From Methylobacterium soli (GTDB taxonomy: Bacteria; Pseudomonadota; Alphaproteobacteria; Rhizobiales; Beijerinckiaceae): a DNA stretch of 64,000 bases. Position numbers and translations under genes: made by a program. This document shows, one piece after another, positions 43,090-51,803 of the stretch. The stretch spans positions 1-64,000 of the forward strand of contig NZ_VZZK01000009.1 in assembly GCF_008806385.1 (NCBI RefSeq), read 5' to 3'. Under the pieces are notes generated by a model. The model saw nothing but the letters and a program-made list of their open reading frames with translations, did not search any database and was not told where the DNA came from. The number at the start of each line of letters is the position of its first letter. Position 1 is the first letter of the stretch.

Positions 43090-43890
43090 ATGAGAGTCCT
43101 GAGACTGATCGCCGTTGCCGCCTTCACCCTCGGCGCGATGGCGGCCCGCGCGGAGAGCCTGAAGGTCGGCGTCGTACCGGGCGCCTACGCGGATGCCGTC
43201 AACGCCGTGGTGGGCGAGGCCAAGGCGAAGGGCCTCGACGTGAAGGTCATCGAGTTCAGCGACTGGACGACGCCGAACGTCGCGCTCGATGCCGGCGATA
43301 TCGACGTGAACTTCTTCCAGCACCGGCCCTTCATGGAGAACACCGAGAAGCAGAAGGGCTACGATTTCGAGATCGTCGGCCTCGGGATCCTGCAGAACCT
43401 CGGCATCTACTCCCTGAAGCACAAGAGCCTCGACCGGGTTCCGGTCGGGGGCACCGTCGCGATCGCCAACGATCCGGTGAACCAGGGCCGCGGCCTGCTG
43501 CTGCTTCAGAAGGCCGGCCTGATCCGGCTCAAGGACGGCGTGGGCTTCCTCGGCACCCTCGACGACATCACCCAGAACCCCAAGCAGCTGAAATTCACCG
43601 AGGTCGAGGGGCCGCAGCTCGCCCGCATCACCGGCGACGTCGATCTCGCGCAGGGCTATCCGCACTTCATCGTCGCGGCCGGCACCTTCGACCCGACCAG
43701 CGGCCTCGTCTATTCCGGCATCGAGGACAAGCTCTTCGCGGTGAGCTTCGTCACGAAGGCGGCGCGCAAGGACGACCCGACGATCCGGAAATTCGTGGAG
43801 ATCTTCCAGGGATCCGAGGCCGTGAAGGCGCAGATCCACAAATCCTTCGCCAACAGCGACAAGCTCTACGTGCTGGCATGGCTGAACTGA
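43090..43890 (+). CDS. metQ: MetQ/NlpA-family ABC substrate-binding protein
   Basis: A 266-residue periplasmic protein with signal peptide ([17 protein letters not shown], cleavage before ESLKVGVV). Core motifs: [24 protein letters not shown] and [22 protein letters not shown]. Unlike E. coli MetQ it has no lipobox Cys, so it appears soluble. Usually binds methionine, but flanking organosulfur monooxygenases suggest a related sulfur compound. Stop overlaps metN by 1 nt. Confidence 0.88.
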   Translation: MRVLRLIAVAAFTLGAMAARAESLKVGVVPGAYADAVNAVVGEAKAKGLDVKVIEFSDWTTPNVALDAGDIDVNFFQHRPFMENTEKQKGYDFEIVGLGILQNLGIYSLKHKSLDRVPVGGTVAIANDPVNQGRGLLLLQKAGLIRLKDGVGFLGTLDDITQNPKQLKFTEVEGPQLARITGDVDLAQGYPHFIVAAGTFDPTSGLVYSGIEDKLFAVSFVTKAARKDDPTIRKFVEIFQGSEAVKAQIHKSFANSDKLYVLAWLN

Positions 43891-45023
43891 TGGCGGGCCT
43901 GGCCTTCGACACGATCCGCGGGCCCGTGCGCTGGGTCGCGAGGGGCGCGGCCGCGACCGCCGGACCCGCCGCGCGGATCGCGACCGAGAAGCGGGCCGCC
44001 GGCACGGTCTCGTTCGAGGGCGTCTCGAAGACCTACCGTTCCGCTTCCGGCGCGGTTCAGGCACTCGATCGCATCGATCTCGAGGTCCCCGCCGGAACGA
44101 TCTTCGGGATCATCGGCCGCTCGGGTGCGGGCAAGTCGAGCCTGCTGCGAACGGTCAACCGGCTCGAGGACCCGACCTCCGGCCGGGTGCTGGTCGACGG
44201 CGAGCCGATCGCGGAACTGGACATGGCCGGGCTCGTGGCGCTGCGCCGCCGCATCGGCATGATCTTCCAGCACTTCAACCTGCTCTCGGCCAAGACCGTG
44301 CGCCAGAACGTGGCATTGCCCCTCGTGGTCGCCGGCGTGCCGAGGGCGGAGATCGGCACCCGTGTGGACGAGGTGCTCCGGTTGGTCGGCCTCGAGGACA
44401 AGGCGGAGACCTATCCCTCACGGTTGTCCGGCGGACAGAAGCAGCGGGTGGGCATCGCGCGGGCCCTCGTCAGCAACCCGGAGATCCTGCTCTGCGACGA
44501 GGCGACCTCCGCCCTCGACCCGGAGACGACCCTCGCGATCCTGCGCCTCCTGCGCGACATCAACCGGCGCCTCGGGATCACCATCATCCTGATCACGCAC
44601 GAGATGAGCGTGATCCGCGAGGTCTGCAGCAACGTCGTGGTCCTGGAGCAGGGCCGGATCGCCGAGACCGGGCCGGTCTGGCGCGTCTTCGGGAGCCCGG
44701 AACATCCCGCGACCCGGGCGCTGCTCGAACCGCTGATCCGCGGCCTGCCCGCGGATCTGAGCGCGCGGCTGCAGCCGCATCCCGCGCCGGGCGCGACGGC
44801 GGTGCTGCGGATCACCTTCTCCGGACAGAGCACCCCCGATCTCGCGAGCCTGGCTGCGGCCGCGCCCGTGCGGCTGCTCCAGGCGGGCATCGAGCAGATC
44901 CAGGGCCATGCCGTCGGCCGGATGCTGGTCGCCGTCGGCGATGCGGGCCCGGACGCTGAGGCGCGGCTGCGGGCGCTCGGGGGAGAGATTGAGAGGATCG
45001 GCTATGTCGCCGCAGATGATTGA
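43890..45023 (+). CDS. metN: MetN-type ABC transporter ATP-binding protein
   Basis: A 377-residue ATPase. An unusual ~40-residue N-terminal extension precedes [12 protein letters not shown]. Walker [10 protein letters not shown], signature [15 protein letters not shown], Walker [14 protein letters not shown] and H-loop [11 protein letters not shown] are intact. The C-terminal ~80 residues form a NIL regulatory domain ([39 protein letters not shown]), which in MetN senses intracellular methionine. ATG at 43890 (TGATG overlap with metQ); one at 43878 is possible. Overlaps metI by 20 nt. Confidence 0.9.
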   Translation: MAGLAFDTIRGPVRWVARGAAATAGPAARIATEKRAAGTVSFEGVSKTYRSASGAVQALDRIDLEVPAGTIFGIIGRSGAGKSSLLRTVNRLEDPTSGRVLVDGEPIAELDMAGLVALRRRIGMIFQHFNLLSAKTVRQNVALPLVVAGVPRAEIGTRVDEVLRLVGLEDKAETYPSRLSGGQKQRVGIARALVSNPEILLCDEATSALDPETTLAILRLLRDINRRLGITIILITHEMSVIREVCSNVVVLEQGRIAETGPVWRVFGSPEHPATRALLEPLIRGLPADLSARLQPHPAPGATAVLRITFSGQSTPDLASLAAAAPVRLLQAGIEQIQGHAVGRMLVAVGDAGPDAEARLRALGGEIERIGYVAADD

Positions 45024-45657
45024 CCGCGTCTGGCAGGCGCTCCTCGACACGCTGTTCATGGTCGGCGTCTCGGCCGGGATCGCGGTGCTGGCCGGAATCC
45101 CGCTCGCGCTCTTCCTCGTCACCTCGGGGCCTCACGGCATCTTCCCGGCGCCGAGGGCGCACAAGCTGGTCGGCACGCTCGTCAACGGCTTCCGCGCCGT
45201 GCCCTTCATCGTGCTGCTCGTCGCCCTCATCCCGTTCACCCGGCTGGTGGCGGGCACCACCATCGGCGTCTGGGCGGCCATCGTGCCGCTCTCGGTCAGC
45301 GCCACCCCGTTCTTCGCCCGGATCGCCGAGGTCTCCTTGCGGGAGGTGGATGCGGGGCTGATCGAGGCGGCCCAGTCGATCGGCTGCCGCCGTCGGCACA
45401 TCCTCCTCCACGTGCTGCTGCCGGAAGCGCTCCCGGGGATCGTCGGCGGGTTCACCATCACGGTCGTCTCGATGATCGGCGCCTCCGCCATGGCCGGGGC
45501 GGTCGGCGCCGGCGGCCTCGGAGACGTCGCCATCCGCTACGGCTACCAGCGCTTCGACACCACCGTGATGACGGCGGTCATCGCGATCCTGATCGCGCTG
45601 GTCTGCCTCGTGCAGTTCGTGGGCGACGCCGCGATGCGCCGGCTGAGAGCACGCTGA
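45004..45657 (+). CDS. metI: MetI-type ABC transporter permease
   Basis: A 217-residue permease with five hydrophobic segments and the EAA motif region [55 protein letters not shown] is characteristic of MetI. Start lies inside the end of metN and its stop overlaps the next monooxygenase by 1 nt, tying all of them into one operon. Confidence 0.92.
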   Translation: MSPQMIDRVWQALLDTLFMVGVSAGIAVLAGIPLALFLVTSGPHGIFPAPRAHKLVGTLVNGFRAVPFIVLLVALIPFTRLVAGTTIGVWAAIVPLSVSATPFFARIAEVSLREVDAGLIEAAQSIGCRRRHILLHVLLPEALPGIVGGFTITVVSMIGASAMAGAVGAGGLGDVAIRYGYQRFDTTVMTAVIAILIALVCLVQFVGDAAMRRLRAR

Positions 45658-47063
45658 TGGTCGCGACAGGGACATCCCGGATGTCGGCCGGTAAGCAGAT
45701 CCGTCTGAACGCGTTCAACATGAACTGCGTCGGCCACATCAACCACGGACTCTGGACCCATCCTCGAGACCGGTCGGCGGATTACAACACGCTCGATTAC
45801 TGGATCGAGCAGGCCAAGCTTCTGGAGCGCGGCCTGTTCGACGGGCTCTTCATCGCCGACATCATCGGCGTCTACGACATTTACGGCGGCGGCATCGATG
45901 TGACCGCCCGGGAGGCCGTGCAGCTTCCCGTCAACGAGCCGACCCTGCTCGTCCCCGCCATGGCGGCGGCCACCCAGCATCTGGGCTTCGGCGTCACGGT
46001 CAATGTCCACAACGAGGCGCCCTACACCTTCGCCCGGCGCCTCTCGACCCTCGACCACCTGACGCGGGGCCGGATCGGCTGGAACATCGTCACCGGCTAT
46101 CTCGACAGCGCCCATCGCGGGCAGAGCGGCGGCAGCCTGCCCGCGCACGACCGGCGCTACGACTATGCCGAAGAGTACCTCGATGTCCTCTACAAGCTCT
46201 GGGAGGGAAGCTGGGACGACGGCGCCGTGCAGCGTGACCGCGCGGCGCGGGCCTTCGCGGATCCCAGCCGCATCCGTCCGGTGTCGCATCGCGGCGAATT
46301 TTTCGAGGTCGAGGCCTACCACCTGTCCGAGCCCTCGATCCAGCGCACGCCGGTGCTCTACCAGGCCGGGGCCTCGGGCCGCGGCCGGGCCTTCGCCGGG
46401 CGCCACGCCGAATGCGTGTTCATCGCCGCCCGCGACCGGGCGGCGGCCCGCGAGGCGAGCCGCGCCATCCGCGCCGAGGCGGTGAAGGCCGGACGGGCGC
46501 CCGACGACGTGAAGATCTTCGTTGGCGTCGCGGTGATCCCGGGGCGCAGCCGGGCGGAGGCGGAGGAGAAGCGCGCCGAGTACCTGCGCCATGCCAGCCC
46601 GGAGGCGGGCCTTGCACATTTCTCCGCCTCCACCGGCATCGACTTCGCCCGCTTCGGCCTCGACGAGCCGATCCCCTATGGCCAGAGCAACGCCATTCAA
46701 TCGGCCACCGCGGCGGCGGCCCGCCGCCACCTGACGAAGCGCGACCTGCTCGGGGAGCTGGCGCTTGGCGGGCGCTACTCCGTACTCGCGGGCGACGCGG
46801 TCGCGATCGCCGACGAGCTGGAGGCCTGGATCGAGGAGGGCGAGATCGATGGGTTCAACCTCAGCCGCATCGTCGTCCCGGAGAGCTTCGCCGATTTCAT
46901 CGACATCGTGATCCCCGAGCTCCAGGATCGCGGAATCTACAAGACCGCCTACGCGGACGGATCGCTGCGGGCGAAGCTCTTCGGCCAGGGCGACAGATTG
47001 CCGTCCCGCCACGCCGCCCACGCCGTTCGTGCAGGCTCAAGCCCCTTGGCCCGCGTGGTCTGA
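45657..47063 (+). CDS. NtaA/DszA-family FMNH2-dependent monooxygenase
   Basis: A 468-residue LLM monooxygenase. KQIRLNAFNMNCVGHINHGLWTHP, TFARRLSTLDHLTRGRIGWNIVTGY, VLYQAGASGRGRAFAGRHAECVFI and NLSRIVVPESFADFIDIVIPEL match the NtaA/SnaA/DszA group that cleaves C-S or C-N bonds. TGATG overlap with metI, followed by a hairpin. It likely completes sulfur release from the compound processed by the SfnB/DszC-like enzyme. Substrate unknown. Confidence 0.86.
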   Translation: MVATGTSRMSAGKQIRLNAFNMNCVGHINHGLWTHPRDRSADYNTLDYWIEQAKLLERGLFDGLFIADIIGVYDIYGGGIDVTAREAVQLPVNEPTLLVPAMAAATQHLGFGVTVNVHNEAPYTFARRLSTLDHLTRGRIGWNIVTGYLDSAHRGQSGGSLPAHDRRYDYAEEYLDVLYKLWEGSWDDGAVQRDRAARAFADPSRIRPVSHRGEFFEVEAYHLSEPSIQRTPVLYQAGASGRGRAFAGRHAECVFIAARDRAAAREASRAIRAEAVKAGRAPDDVKIFVGVAVIPGRSRAEAEEKRAEYLRHASPEAGLAHFSASTGIDFARFGLDEPIPYGQSNAIQSATAAAARRHLTKRDLLGELALGGRYSVLAGDAVAIADELEAWIEEGEIDGFNLSRIVVPESFADFIDIVIPELQDRGIYKTAYADGSLRAKLFGQGDRLPSRHAAHAVRAGSSPLARVV

Positions 47064-47064
47064 C

Positions 47065-47091
47065 GAGGCCGCCCCGGCGGAGGGCGGCCTC
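47065..47091 (+). terminator. Hairpin terminator after the metQNI operon
   Basis: A 10-bp perfect stem GAGGCCGCCC / GGGCGGCCTC with a 7-nt loop begins 2 nt after the stop codon. The following TCGCTC is a poor U-tract. Confidence 0.6.
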
Positions 47092-47548
47092 TCGCTCCGT
47101 CCCGGGACAGGCGATGCTGGCGAAGGCCGAAGGCGGAGGCAGGACCGCCGGGGCGTGTCGCCGCCCAGGCCCGCTGCGAGGACGTCGCCGGCCCGTCGCG
47201 GCGGGCCCGCCGATTGTCGGCTGACGGCGCGATCCGGGTCCGAGACCTGGGCCGAACGCTGTTCGTTGCGCCCGCTTGCCCCCGCATCCGTCGCGCTGGC
47301 CTGCAGGATCTGACCTGCTGGACGGTTCCGGCTGCCAGAGGACGGACGATATACCAAAAATGAAGATATCGTACATCGAGGGCCGTTCGAAGCTGAAGAT
47401 TTGCCTTAGGCAACGTTTGTTAGTTTGATCCATAGTAAATCATGCTAACCCGCAGAGTAGTTGAACCGATCCGTGCGCCCCTGCTCGCCGACATTCTTCG
47501 CGGCGGCGCTGCGTTGCTCTTGTGCGCTCTCACTCCGGGGAGGGGTTG
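47092..47548. other. Intergenic stretch without a supported gene
   Basis: About 455 bases. The last ~120 are relatively AT-rich (around GATATACCAAAAATGAAG and GTTAGTTTGATCC) and probably contain the haloperoxidase promoter. No convincing ORF on either strand. Confidence 0.5.
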
Positions 47549-48916
47549 ATGGAGGAGGTTCTTTGGAGCCTTCGCGGCGGGTCATTGTCTCGCGACGACG
47601 ATGTGTCCCCGATCCGCGACGATGCGATCGCGTGGAGCCACGGAAAGTCCCATTGGGACCCGCCACCCACCGTCGATCTCCACCCCAATCCCGACTTCGA
47701 CAACGCCGTGCTCGACTGGAATCAGATCGCCCTCGACGCGATCCGATACTACTCGATCACCGAACCCCCCGAAGATGTCGGCTACGTGTCGCGTGCCCTG
47801 GCGATCCAGAGCATCGCCATGTTCGATACGCTCCAGGCGATCGGGGACCAGCCCGGCTTCCTCGTGACCCGCGATGCGCCGAACGGCATCAACGCCGACG
47901 CCGCGGTGATCGCGGCCGGGTACGAAACTCTGGTCAAGCTGTTTCCGAACTACAAGTTCGCCCTCGACCGGGCCTACGAGAAAGCGCTCGACCAGGTTCA
48001 CGATGGACCGGCGGAAGACCACGGCGTCGCGTTCGGCACGAAGGTCGCGGACGCCGTGATCGAGGCCCGCGCAGATGACGGCTCGGACCCCTACGGCCAC
48101 CTCGAACGGGTGGCCGGCTACGAGCCCGGTCAGTATCGGCCGACGCCGCCGGATTTCCTGGAGGCGATCCAACCCAATTGGGGCTCGGTGCGGCCGTTCG
48201 TGCTGACGAGCGGGGACCAGTTCCGGCCACCACCGCCGCCGGACCTGACCAGCCAGCAATACACCAAGGACTACACCGAGGTGAAGGCGTACGGAGAGCG
48301 CGACTCGGACGTACGGACGCCCGAACAGACCCTGAGCGCGCTCTGGTGGTCGAACGACGAGAACACCTACACGCGGGTCGGCCAGTGGAGCGACATTGCC
48401 GACCACCTTCTCGCGGAACAAGGGCGAACCCCGCTCGAGAGCGCCTATCTGCTGACCGAGCTGAATGTCGGCCTCGCGGACGCGATCATCGCCTGCTGGG
48501 ACGCCAAGTACACCTACGATTTCTGGCGGCCCGTGACGGCGATCCGCGAGGCTGGTCAGGACGCAAACCCGGCGACGCGACCGGATTCGGATTGGTTGCC
48601 GCTCCTGCCGACCACGCCGGACCATCCCGAGTACACGTCCGGCCACTCGATCATCGGCTCCCTGGCCAACCAGGTGATGACCGACTTCTTCGGCCCGATC
48701 CCGTTCTCGGCAACGAGCGAGACCGTGCCGGATGTGGTCCTGACCTTCCCGAACTTCGCGGCGGCGGCCATCGACGAGGCGGCGAGCCGCATCTACGCGG
48801 GCGTTCACTTCCGCACCTCGACCGAGGCCGGGCTGCTGATGGGCGAACAGGTCGGCGGTGTCGTGCTGAACGCGTTCGAGACGTTCGAGCCGAACCATGG
48901 CGGGCTTCTGATCTGA
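47549..48916 (+). CDS. Vanadium-dependent haloperoxidase (PAP2 superfamily)
   Basis: A 455-residue protein with the full vanadate pocket: Lys320 and Arg327 in KYTYDFWRPVTAIR, Ser364-Gly365-His366 in HPEYTSGHS, and Arg414 with His420 in SRIYAGVHFRTST. Spacing K-x6-R and R-x5-H matches fungal and bacterial enzymes. Such enzymes oxidise halides with H2O2; related PAP2 proteins act as phosphatases. No signal peptide is evident. GGGGAGGGG precedes the ATG. Stands alone; physiological role unknown. Confidence 0.88.
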   Translation: MEEVLWSLRGGSLSRDDDVSPIRDDAIAWSHGKSHWDPPPTVDLHPNPDFDNAVLDWNQIALDAIRYYSITEPPEDVGYVSRALAIQSIAMFDTLQAIGDQPGFLVTRDAPNGINADAAVIAAGYETLVKLFPNYKFALDRAYEKALDQVHDGPAEDHGVAFGTKVADAVIEARADDGSDPYGHLERVAGYEPGQYRPTPPDFLEAIQPNWGSVRPFVLTSGDQFRPPPPPDLTSQQYTKDYTEVKAYGERDSDVRTPEQTLSALWWSNDENTYTRVGQWSDIADHLLAEQGRTPLESAYLLTELNVGLADAIIACWDAKYTYDFWRPVTAIREAGQDANPATRPDSDWLPLLPTTPDHPEYTSGHSIIGSLANQVMTDFFGPIPFSATSETVPDVVLTFPNFAAAAIDEAASRIYAGVHFRTSTEAGLLMGEQVGGVVLNAFETFEPNHGGLLI

Positions 48917-49060
48917 GCGGCCGAACGATGCGGCGCCGCGCGGCCCCGGCCCAAGCCGCGGGGGGATGACGCGCGCCGCGTTCGGTGAAGGCCATGAACG
49001 TCTTGCATCATTGAATTCATCAATATCAGCTATCGATGGCATCTGTTTGAACGATGGACC

Positions 49061-49127
49061 ATGGTGCTGCATATCCCTCTCACGAAACAGGGCAGAGGCC
49101 CTGAAACACCAGAGGGATCAGCACCAT
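49061..49127 (+). promoter_or_regulatory. 5'-leader hairpin sequestering the RBS and start codon
   Basis: ATGGTGCTG (49061-49069) pairs with CAGCACCAT (49119-49127) and ATCCCTCT (49073-49080) with AGAGGGAT (49111-49118), with a 3-nt bulge: 17 bp in all. The right arm contains the Shine-Dalgarno AGAGGGA and the A and U of the start codon of the downstream gene. The apical region has its own perfect hairpin CAGGGC-AGAG-GCCCTG (49088-49103). Translation should be blocked unless the structure melts or is remodelled. Confidence 0.6.
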
Positions 49128-49353
49128 GACCGTTCGTACGCTCGTTCTTGCCGCTGTCGCCTCCGTCACCCTGGCGGGCACCGCGCTGGCGGATGACCGC
49201 CTCAACCTCACGCCGCCGCTCTACCGTGAGCAGGCCCGCGCCACGGCCGCCCTGCGCCCGGCTTCCGAGCTGACGACCACGCCCTCCGTGACCGCCCGCG
49301 CTCCCGCGGCCCGGCGCGTCGTTGCCGAGGCTGCCGACACCGCGGCCCACTAA
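49126..49353 (+). CDS. Small secreted protein under hairpin control
   Basis: A 75-residue protein with a signal peptide (LVLAAVASVTLAGTALADD, cleavage after ALA). The mature ~53 residues are Ala/Arg/Thr-rich with no recognised domain. Its ribosome-binding site lies inside a 17-bp stem, and a strong terminator follows its stop. So it is an independent, probably post-transcriptionally regulated, periplasmic small protein. Function unknown. Confidence 0.65.
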   Translation: MTVRTLVLAAVASVTLAGTALADDRLNLTPPLYREQARATAALRPASELTTTPSVTARAPAARRVVAEAADTAAH

Positions 49354-49388
49354 GCTGCCGGCGAGCTCCGACACCCGCACCCACGATC

Positions 49389-49417
49389 GCCCCGGCCTCG
49401 CGCCGGGGCTTTTCTTC
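49389..49417 (+). terminator. Intrinsic terminator after the small secreted protein
   Basis: GCCCCGG / CCGGGGC stem with a 7-nt loop, followed by TTTTCTTC. Confidence 0.8.
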
Positions 49418-49478
49418 ACCCTTCAGCGTCTTCACCCTTCAGCGTCTTGGCCCGCCAGCGTCTTGGCCCGTTCAGCCT
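49415..49478. repeat. Four 16-bp tandem repeats after the terminator
   Basis: TTCACCCTTCAGCGTC occurs twice exactly, followed by TTGGCCCGCCAGCGTC and TTGGCCCGTTCAGCCT, all in a 16-bp register. Non-coding; starts within the terminator tail. Too short and spacer-less for CRISPR. Confidence 0.85.
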
Positions 49479-49587
49479 CTGATCGCCCCCGCATCGGCGG
49501 AACCGATGGCCGAACAAGCAGGATGACAGGCTGAACGAAGAGGATGGGGCCTTGCGGATTCGGCGGGCTCATGGCCGCGAGGACAGG

Positions 49588-50103
49588 ATGGCACCGGAGA
49601 CCCGTGATCGCGCGTTCCCTCTGAGTGCGGGCATCCTGTTCGGCCTCGGCCTGGGCGGCTTCTTCGACGGCATCGTCCTGCATCAGGTGCTTCAATGGCA
49701 CCACATGCTGAGCAGCTGGTATCCGATCAACTCGGTTCCCAACCTGGAACTCAATACGCTGTGGGACGGCCTGTTTCACGCCACCACCTACGTGTTCGTC
49801 GTCATCGGCCTGTTCATCCTCTGGCGCAGCGCGCATCGTCGCCACCTGTCCTGGTCGAACAAGCTTCTGGCCGGCACGCTCCTGACCGGCTGGGGATTGT
49901 TCAACCTGGTCGAGGGGCTGATCGACCACCAGATCCTCGGCCTGCACCACGTCAACGAGCGCGTCTCGCGGGAGCAGTGGATTCTCTGGGACCTTGGCTT
50001 TCTGGCCTGGGGCCTCGTCATGCTGGTCGGCGGCCTGCTGCTGGTCAGGGCCGGGCGCGCGGAAGAGGCCTCCGGGCAGGCAGACCGGGCCTTGATCCGG
50101 TGA
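49588..50103 (+). CDS. DUF2243 membrane protein
   Basis: A 171-residue polytopic protein with four hydrophobic segments. GLGLGGFFDGIVLHQVLQWHHML and GWGLFNLVEGLIDHQILGLHHVNE contain the duplicated D-x-x-x-x-H-Q-x-L-x-x-H-H pattern of DUF2243. The repeated His residues could bind metal. ATG at 49588 chosen over a TTG 36 nt upstream. GTGA overlap with a tiny downstream gene. Function not known. Confidence 0.85.
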   Translation: MAPETRDRAFPLSAGILFGLGLGGFFDGIVLHQVLQWHHMLSSWYPINSVPNLELNTLWDGLFHATTYVFVVIGLFILWRSAHRRHLSWSNKLLAGTLLTGWGLFNLVEGLIDHQILGLHHVNERVSREQWILWDLGFLAWGLVMLVGGLLLVRAGRAEEASGQADRALIR

Positions 50104-50267
50104 CGGTCAGCGGTGCCAGGATCCGGGCCCGCATCAAGCCGAGCCTGCCTTGGCTCATCCTGGCCGGTGCCCTGGTGCTGGCCACGATGCCGGCCTGGCG
50201 CCCGCTTGCCTTCGGGGTCACGCCGACCCTCGATGATCTCCTGAACCTGCGCTGCCCGCCCCCGTGA
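50100..50267 (+). CDS. Single-helix 55-aa membrane protein coupled to DUF2243
   Basis: GTG start overlaps the DUF2243 stop (GTGA). The product is basic at the N-terminus (ARIRARIKPS), has one hydrophobic helix (LPWLILAGALVLATMPAW) and ends with DDLLNLRCPPP. The tight overlap supports co-translation. Possibly a partner of the DUF2243 protein; unknown family. Confidence 0.5.
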   Translation: MTVSGARIRARIKPSLPWLILAGALVLATMPAWRPLAFGVTPTLDDLLNLRCPPP

Positions 50268-50477
50268 GGGGCGTGGGGGCAGGAGCCCGGCCGTTCTGAC
50301 CCGCGTCGTCGGCCGTGACGTGCCGGCCCCGAGTGAGGCCTGCTCATGCTGACGAGCCGGGCACAATCGTCACACAATCGCAGAGCGCCAGTGACCGGCT
50401 GTGCTACAGCTCGCTTCAGACGGGCCGGGAAAGGTCCTCGATGGTGCGATCACAGCACCGATTGGGAGAAGAGCAGG

Positions 50478-51737
50478 ATGCGCCAGAATTCCCTCAAGCA
50501 AGCATGCTCGATGACGACCGCACTTGCCTTGATCCTCATGGCCGGAGCTGTGTGCGCCAAGCCAGTTCCCGCTCAGAAGCCTGGCGAGCCGCCCGTCGTC
50601 ACCAACAACGTTGACCGACCCGAGACCAGCGACGAAGCCGTCCTCGCCCTGAAGTCGATGACGATGCCGATCACGGCGACCCCGCTCGACAAGCTGCCCC
50701 TCGACAAGTTCCACCTGCCCGACGGGTTCAAGCTCGAGGTCTACGCCTCCGGCCTCGCCAATGGCCGCTCGCTCCAGCTCGGTGACAAGGGCACGCTCTT
50801 CGTCGGCTCCCGCATCGCCGGCCGCGTCTACGCGGTGACCAATCAGGACGGCAAGCGCGCGGTGAAGATCATCGCGAAGGGCCTGCACCGCCCGAACGGC
50901 GTCGCCTTCCACGATGGCACCCTCTACGTGGCGGAGATCTCCAAGATCTCGAAATACCCCGACATCGAGGCCCATCTCGATCAGCCGCCGGCTCCGGTCA
51001 CGATCTACGACGATCTGCCGAAGGACGAGGCGCATGGCTGGAAGTTCATCAAGGTCGGACCCGACAACAAGCTCTACGTGCCGATCGGCGCACCGGGCAA
51101 CAACCTGATCCCGCCCGAGACCCACGCGCAGATCCGGCGGATGGACCTCGACGGCAAGAATGTCGAGATCGTCGCCCGCGGCGTGCGCAACACCGTCGGC
51201 TTCGACTGGAACCCGGCGACGAAGCTCCTGACCTTCACCGACAACGGTCGCGATTGGGTCTCCGAGGAGCTGCCGAACGATGAGCTCAATGTCCTGACGA
51301 AGCCGGGTCAGGAGCATTTCGGCTACCCGTTCTGCCACCAGGGCAACCTGCCCGATCCCGAATACGGCTGGGGCAAGTCCTGCGCCGACTACACGGCGCC
51401 GGTCGGCCTGCTGGGGGCGCACACGGCGGCGCTCGGCATGCGCTTCTACACCGGCACGCAATTCCCGGCGCAGTACCAGGGCGGCATCTTCATCGCCCAG
51501 CACGGTTCCTGGAACAAGACCCAGAAGACCGGCGGTCAGGTCGTGTTCGCCAAGCTCGGGTCCGACGGGAAGGTGACGTCGGTCGAGCCCTTCCTCACCG
51601 GTTTCCTGGAGAACAACGAGCTCATCGGCCGGCCCGTCGACGTCCAGGTCACGCCGGACGGCGCGCTCCTGGTCTCGGACGATCTCAACGGCGCAATCTA
51701 CCGTATCAGCTACGACGCCAAGCACGCGGCGAAGTAA
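50478..51737 (+). CDS. PQQ-type sugar/sorbosone dehydrogenase family protein
   Basis: A 419-residue periplasmic six-bladed propeller. Signal peptide (TALALILMAGAVCA). Family motifs: LPDGFKLEVYASGLANGRSLQLGDKGTLFVGSR, RPNGVAFHDGTLYVAEI and HGSWNKTQKTGGQVVFAKL. ATG at 50478 has a GGAGAAGAGC upstream region. It probably oxidises an aldose or aldehyde with PQQ and passes electrons to the dihaem cytochrome encoded next. Substrate unknown. Confidence 0.85.
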   Translation: MRQNSLKQACSMTTALALILMAGAVCAKPVPAQKPGEPPVVTNNVDRPETSDEAVLALKSMTMPITATPLDKLPLDKFHLPDGFKLEVYASGLANGRSLQLGDKGTLFVGSRIAGRVYAVTNQDGKRAVKIIAKGLHRPNGVAFHDGTLYVAEISKISKYPDIEAHLDQPPAPVTIYDDLPKDEAHGWKFIKVGPDNKLYVPIGAPGNNLIPPETHAQIRRMDLDGKNVEIVARGVRNTVGFDWNPATKLLTFTDNGRDWVSEELPNDELNVLTKPGQEHFGYPFCHQGNLPDPEYGWGKSCADYTAPVGLLGAHTAALGMRFYTGTQFPAQYQGGIFIAQHGSWNKTQKTGGQVVFAKLGSDGKVTSVEPFLTGFLENNELIGRPVDVQVTPDGALLVSDDLNGAIYRISYDAKHAAK

Positions 51738-51747
51738 GCTTTCCGCG

Positions 51748-51771
51748 GGCCGGGGCCATCGGGTCCCGGCC
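51748..51771 (+). terminator. Weak hairpin between dehydrogenase and cytochrome genes
   Basis: GGCCGGG / CCCGGCC 7-bp stem with a 10-nt loop and no U-run, 11 nt after the dehydrogenase stop. It may attenuate expression of the following cytochrome gene or stabilise mRNA. Confidence 0.35.
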
Positions 51772-51803
51772 TGTCTCCCGCGTTTCCCTCCCGACGGCAT
51801 TCC

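Noticed and set aside
49415..49478. CRISPR array
   Set aside because: Repeats are 16 bp, contiguous, without spacers, and no cas genes are present.
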